Positions 63,406-64,000 of a stretch of DNA of 64,000 nt are shown here, in pieces. Source of the DNA: Speluncibacter jeojiensis (GTDB lineage Bacteria > Actinomycetota > Actinomycetes > Mycobacteriales > Mycobacteriaceae); the NCBI RefSeq assembly GCF_029589495.1, contig NZ_JAAIVF010000001.1:124001-188000 (forward strand), read 5' to 3'. The translations under genes and the position numbers were made by a program. Under the pieces are notes generated by a model that did not search any database, was not told where the DNA came from, and was given only the letters and a program-made list of their open reading frames with translations. Position 1 is the stretch's first letter; the number at the start of each line of letters is the position of its first letter.

Positions 63406-63450
63406 GTGGAGGCCATCCACGCCCCTTCATCGCAGAAACAGCTGGTGATC

Positions 63451-64000
63451 ATGAGCAAGCAAGACACCTCGGCCCAGCCGAAGTCCGCGCGCGGCAAGCG
63501 CCGCGACGACTCCACCATCGGCCTGAACCCGATCAAGCGCGACGTCATCGGCACGGCCATGCGCGTGCTGACCGCCTTCACCGGGTCGGACCTGGCCGAG
63601 AAGTACAACCTGCGCGGACCGGTCGACCGGGTCGCCTACGAGGGCACCAAGACCGGGTTCCGCACGCTCGGCGCCGCCACCCGCGTGTTCGACAAGGTCG
63701 GCGGCTCGAGCCAGCCCAAGCGCCTGCCGAACGCCGCCGCACGGACCGACTTCTTCGACGTCACCCCGTCCGACGAGCAGCAGATGATCGTCGACACGGT
63801 CGCCGAGTTCGCCGCCGAGATCCTGCGTCCGGCCGCCCACGCCGCGGACGAGTCGGCGAAGGCTCCGTCCGATCTGCTCGAGCGCGCCGCCGAACTCGGC
63901 GTCACGATGATCAACATCCCCGAGGACTTCGAGGGCGCCGCCGACGAGCGCGGCGTGGTCACCAACGCGCTGGTCGCCGAGGCCCTCGCGCACGGGGACA
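63451..64000 (+). CDS. Acyl-CoA dehydrogenase family protein, N-terminal part
   Basis: First 183 residues of a long FadE-type enzyme that runs off the right edge. A Lys/Arg-rich, actinobacterial N-terminal extension (MSKQDTSAQPKSARGKRRDD) and about 100 residues including TAMRVLTAFTGSDLAEKYNLRG precede the beginning of the dehydrogenase helical domain: TPSDEQQMIVDTVAEFAAEILRPAAHAADE, then LGVTMINIPEDFEG and ALVAEALAHGD. The flavin site and catalytic glutamate lie beyond the window. ATG 63451 is the natural start. The operator-like repeat upstream suggests fatty-acid-responsive control. Confidence 0.85.
   Translation, partial: MSKQDTSAQPKSARGKRRDDSTIGLNPIKRDVIGTAMRVLTAFTGSDLAEKYNLRGPVDRVAYEGTKTGFRTLGAATRVFDKVGGSSQPKRLPNAAARTDFFDVTPSDEQQMIVDTVAEFAAEILRPAAHAADESAKAPSDLLERAAELGVTMINIPEDFEGAADERGVVTNALVAEALAHGD

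Overview
The window is a high-GC actinobacterial chromosome segment from a mycolic-acid-containing member of the Mycobacteriales. Gordonia, Williamsia or Rhodococcus-like is the best guess; the species cannot be told from sequence alone. The evidence is several gene blocks that match conserved Mycobacterium tuberculosis neighbourhoods: rdgB-rph-Rv1339-murI-rhomboid-P1 peptidase-DUF2017-clpS-pncB-dinG, serB-ctaD-fecB, nrdHIEF, plsB-plsC beside a wax-ester synthase/DGAT, and prfB-mscS-ftsE-ftsX-smpB-tmRNA. Frequent GTG/TTG starts and ATGA/GTGA/TTGA overlaps fit the same group.

Layout. 1-9.7 kb: housekeeping for nucleotide clean-up, RNA 3' processing, glutamate racemase, ClpS, the NAD salvage pair pncB-pncA, and the DinG helicase. 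9.7-12.4 kb: a quinone-reductase-like MDR protein, a flavin-type oxidoreductase, and a small compositionally different patch with two convergent overlapping hypothetical genes. 12.4-19.8 kb: PTH2-serB operon, ctaD, fecB, an HtaA-domain secreted protein behind an IdeR/DtxR-type iron box, and a secreted Gly-rich protein. 19.8-26.3 kb: DUF2252 protein and the class Ib ribonucleotide reductase operon nrdH-nrdI-nrdE-nrdF, with a GIY-YIG/NUMOD3 homing-endonuclease-like gene between nrdE and nrdF and paired NrdR-like boxes upstream of nrdH. 26.3-32.4 kb: a tightly overlapped neutral-lipid operon (WS/DGAT, monoacylglycerol-lipase-like hydrolase, PlsB, HAD-PlsC). 32.4-40.9 kb: two TetR regulators with palindromic operators, an ACAD10-like phosphotransferase, a nucleosidase, a deazaflavin-type reductase, nadE, two tandem secreted lipases showing gene conversion, and an aldo-keto reductase. 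40.9-46.3 kb: a decayed ABC transporter, tRNA-Ala, a MauE-DsbA-like pair, mntH behind a perfect palindrome, and a third secreted lipase. 46.3-49.2 kb: MFS/TetR pair with duplicated operators, then tmRNA. 49.3-55.8 kb: smpB, ftsX, ftsE, mscS, prfB, hisN. 55.8-59.7 kb: a MerR remnant, then an iron-box-preceded haem uptake operon (IsdE-like lipoprotein, permease, ATPase, HutZ/HugZ-like protein). 59.8-64 kb: a multicopper oxidase, a NarL-type two-component system, and the start of an acyl-CoA dehydrogenase gene.

How the parts work together. Two separated loci (fecB/HtaA and IsdE-UV-HutZ), each with an iron-box-like site, suggest an iron-regulated route for haem capture at the envelope, import, and release of iron in the cytoplasm. 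mntH may supply Mn2+ to the Mn/Fe-dependent class Ib reductase NrdF. The WS/DGAT-lipase-PlsB-PlsC operon, three secreted lipases and the fatty-acid-related operators indicate a lipid-storing, lipid-using lifestyle. The most unusual item is the homing-endonuclease-like gene inside the nrd operon, which recalls the mobE insertion between nrdA and nrdB of T-even phages.
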